Below, one piece after another: positions 13,620-14,717 of a stretch of DNA of 14,717 nucleotides. The notes beneath the pieces were generated by a model, which worked only from the letters and a program-made list of their open reading frames with translations, made no database searches and was not told where the DNA came from. The DNA comes from a bacterium UBP1_UBA4783 (GTDB lineage: Bacteria > Krumholzibacteriota > Krumholzibacteriia > Krumholzibacteriales > Krumholzibacteriaceae): assembly GCA_002403075.1 (NCBI GenBank), contig DHHB01000016.1, positions 1 through 14,717 on the forward strand. Direction: 5' to 3'. Both the position numbers and the translations under genes were made by a program. The stretch's first letter is position 1, and each line of letters begins with the position of its first letter.

Positions 13620-13634
13620 TGCGGCGCGGCGCTC

Positions 13635-13886
13635 TCACCCCGCGCGGCCGCTCTTCACGCGTCTCCAGAGAAACGTTCCGAGCACGGCGACCGCGATGAG
13701 CGCTATGATCGTGTGGCCGAAGACGCGGTCGCCGTTCATCCACGCCTTGATCGCCTCCGCGATGAGATAGATCGCGCACGCGAGCTGGATGAAGAAGAGC
13801 GCGGGGCTTTCGGCGAACCGCTTCACATAGAGGCTCAGCGCGAAGCCGACGACGACGAGAACGACTATCAGGATCGTCGCGAACAT
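13635..13886 (-). CDS. Small integral membrane protein, three predicted helices
   Basis: This 83-residue hydrophobic protein has likely transmembrane segments near 2-20, 28-48 and 57-74, a basic loop (YVKRF, 20-24) and a basic tail (WRRVKSGRAG), suggesting a cytoplasmic C-terminus. I recognise no family or catalytic motif. The ATG has an excellent AGGAGG site 6 bases upstream that overlaps the stop codon of the preceding gene (TAGGAGG). The gap is 9 bases, so it is co-translated with the secreted Cys-rich protein. A role as accessory or protective membrane partner of that protein is conceivable but only inferred from position. Confidence 0.75.
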   Translation of the reverse strand: MFATILIVVLVVVGFALSLYVKRFAESPALFFIQLACAIYLIAEAIKAWMNGDRVFGHTIIALIAVAVLGTFLWRRVKSGRAG

Positions 13887-13895
13887 CGTTTCCTC

Positions 13896-14486
13896 CTAGT
13901 TGCAAGCGCTGTCCACCCACCCGCCTCCGCAGTACGAGCAGAGCGCCTGATACGCGCAGATGAAGTACACGCCCGGATTGCCGCCGGCGGCTATCGCCGC
14001 GTTGGCGCATGCGATCAATGCTATCACGAACGGTCCCCATTTGCACGTGACGCGGTTCGATCCCTTGACCGGCGGATCGAGCGGCACCTCGTTCACGTCG
14101 TCCGAGAGCCTCGGCGCCCCCGTGCCACAAGGCGCAGCCCCGGTTTCCGGCACGAGCGCCCGCAGCTCGGGGTAGCGGGCGAGGAGCGTATCGCGGAGCG
14201 CCTCGAGCCGCGCCTGGAAGAGCTCCGCTTCCTCCGCGGACCATCCGAGCGCCTCGACGGAGTTGCCCTTCGACGATTGCAGCCGGGCGAGATCGCCCGG
14301 CGCGATCCCGCGGGCCGCGAGCCGCCCGACGACCCCCTCCAGCATCGAAAGCAGCTCCTGGACCTCGGCCGAGGCGCCGAGCTCCTCCTCGATCCGCTCG
14401 ATGGCGGCCATCGGATCCTCCGCGCAGGAGAGCGGGGCGCCCGCGAGCGACGCCGCGAGCGACAGCGACAACAGTTTTCTGAACAT
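13896..14486 (-). CDS. Secreted protein with helical middle and Cys-rich hydrophobic C-terminus, unknown function
   Basis: This 196-residue protein starts with a signal peptide (MFRKLLSLSLAASLAGAPLS, then C21). APLSC is only a partial lipobox (-3 is Pro), so it may be a lipoprotein or simply secreted. Residues 24-112 are charged and helical (ERIEEELG, EVQELLSMLEGVVGRL, EEAELFQARLEALRDTLL), possibly a coiled coil. After a Pro-containing linker (113-145), the last 50 residues combine a hydrophobic, Ala/Gly-rich segment with seven cysteines counted from residue 120 (120, 148, 160, 177, 183, 186, 195), including CSYC and the terminal CN. The layout of leader, soluble spacer and compact Cys-rich tail recalls secreted disulfide-rich peptide precursors, but I cannot match a known family. 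The ATG has GGGAGGTGAGG upstream. It is followed after 9 bases by a small membrane protein gene. Confidence 0.75.
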   Translation of the reverse strand: MFRKLLSLSLAASLAGAPLSCAEDPMAAIERIEEELGASAEVQELLSMLEGVVGRLAARGIAPGDLARLQSSKGNSVEALGWSAEEAELFQARLEALRDTLLARYPELRALVPETGAAPCGTGAPRLSDDVNEVPLDPPVKGSNRVTCKWGPFVIALIACANAAIAAGGNPGVYFICAYQALCSYCGGGWVDSACN

Positions 14487-14602
14487 CCGGCCTCACCTCC
14501 CGTGCCGCCTCCAATATCAAGATCGGTTCCAGCGGCGCCGGTGCACCACGCTCCGGAAGAAGAGCGGTCGGCAAAGAGTATGGACGCCGATATCTTGTTG
14601 TT

Positions 14603-14608
14603 ATTATA
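14603..14608 (-). promoter_or_regulatory. Possible -10 element for the secreted Cys-rich protein gene
   Basis: A TATAAT hexamer lies on the minus strand in a short AT-rich patch, the only one upstream of the gene. The -35 position reads CCCTGT, which is poor. Support is weak. Confidence 0.3.
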
Positions 14609-14660
14609 TGAGATGCGGCGATGGCACAGGGGGTGGACCGGCACTCGGCCGCGAACCGCG

Positions 14661-14686
14661 GCGACGCCGGCGGGCGACGCCGGCGG
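14661..14686. repeat. 13-bp tandem duplication
   Basis: GCGACGCCGGCGG occurs twice, immediately head to tail (14661-14673 and 14674-14686). It lies outside any supported gene, in GC-rich sequence that also contains GCCGGC palindromes. It may be a slippage product. Confidence 0.7.
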
Positions 14687-14717
14687 CGGCCGCGTAAACG
14701 GTGTGGCCGGCGCGAAG

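Larger units (their letters stand above)
14487..14717. other. Non-coding right end of the window
   Basis: No supportable gene is seen in these 231 bases. A TATAAT on the minus strand (14603-14608) could serve the secreted Cys-rich protein gene, with a leader of about 110 bases, but there is no good -35 at 17 or 18 bases. A 13-bp tandem repeat lies near the right edge. Confidence 0.5.

Noticed and set aside
1..14717. CRISPR array, tRNA/rRNA genes, transposase or integrase
   Set aside because: No regularly spaced repeats, no cloverleaf-like or rRNA-like sequence, and no mobile-element protein was seen on either strand. The AT-rich island has no visible insertion machinery or flanking direct repeats.

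Overview
The window looks like a chromosomal segment of an uncultured, very GC-rich bacterium with an anaerobic or facultatively anaerobic respiratory lifestyle. The evidence is a cytochrome c nitrite reductase pair, a glycyl radical enzyme with its activase, and a DUF438/hemerythrin/PAS protein. The gene mix and codon use would fit a candidate phylum of the FCB type (for example Eisenbacteria or Krumholzibacteria-like), but no marker gene is present and the taxonomy is a guess.

Layout. 1-398 (+) is the 3' end of a YyaL/DUF255-type thioredoxin-domain protein, converging on bacterioferritin (406-870, -). Upstream of bfr on the same strand lies an AT-rich island (about 900-3200), clearly different in base composition from everything else. 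It holds three tightly spaced minus-strand genes: an exported Tat-signal protein (2320-2970), a two-cluster ferredoxin fused to an NlpC/P60 cysteine peptidase/amidase domain (1683-2303), and a Cys-containing lipoprotein-like protein (910-1698). A TTGACA-N17-TAAAAG promoter (3088-3116, -) can drive them. This cassette is the best candidate for an undescribed system.

3397-3744 (+) is a small helical orphan with its own promoter. 3881-5287 (+) is an exported serine beta-lactamase-like hydrolase, preceded by a consensus TATAAT and followed by a strong hairpin (5307-5341).

5498-12431 (+) is a six-gene run with small gaps: rnk, DUF438-hemerythrin-PAS protein, nrfH, nrfA, a glycyl-radical-enzyme activase and a glycyl radical enzyme. 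The last matches trans-4-hydroxy-L-proline dehydratase (HypD) at every active-site position I can recall, with a constant numbering offset. NrfA has an unusual CXXCH (not CXXCK) at the catalytic heme. Putting a nitrite/NO-consuming cytochrome and an O2/NO-binding hemerythrin in the same run as an oxygen- and NO-sensitive radical enzyme suggests either coupled amino-acid catabolism and respiration, or protection of the radical enzyme (inference).

12555-13583 (+) is a membrane-anchored PknB-type Ser/Thr kinase with its own near-consensus promoter. It converges on a minus-strand pair: a secreted protein with a Cys-rich hydrophobic C-terminus (13896-14486) and a small three-helix membrane protein (13635-13886). 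The last 230 bases hold no gene, only a possible -10 element and a 13-bp tandem duplication. No tRNA, rRNA, CRISPR array, insertion sequence or integrase was seen.
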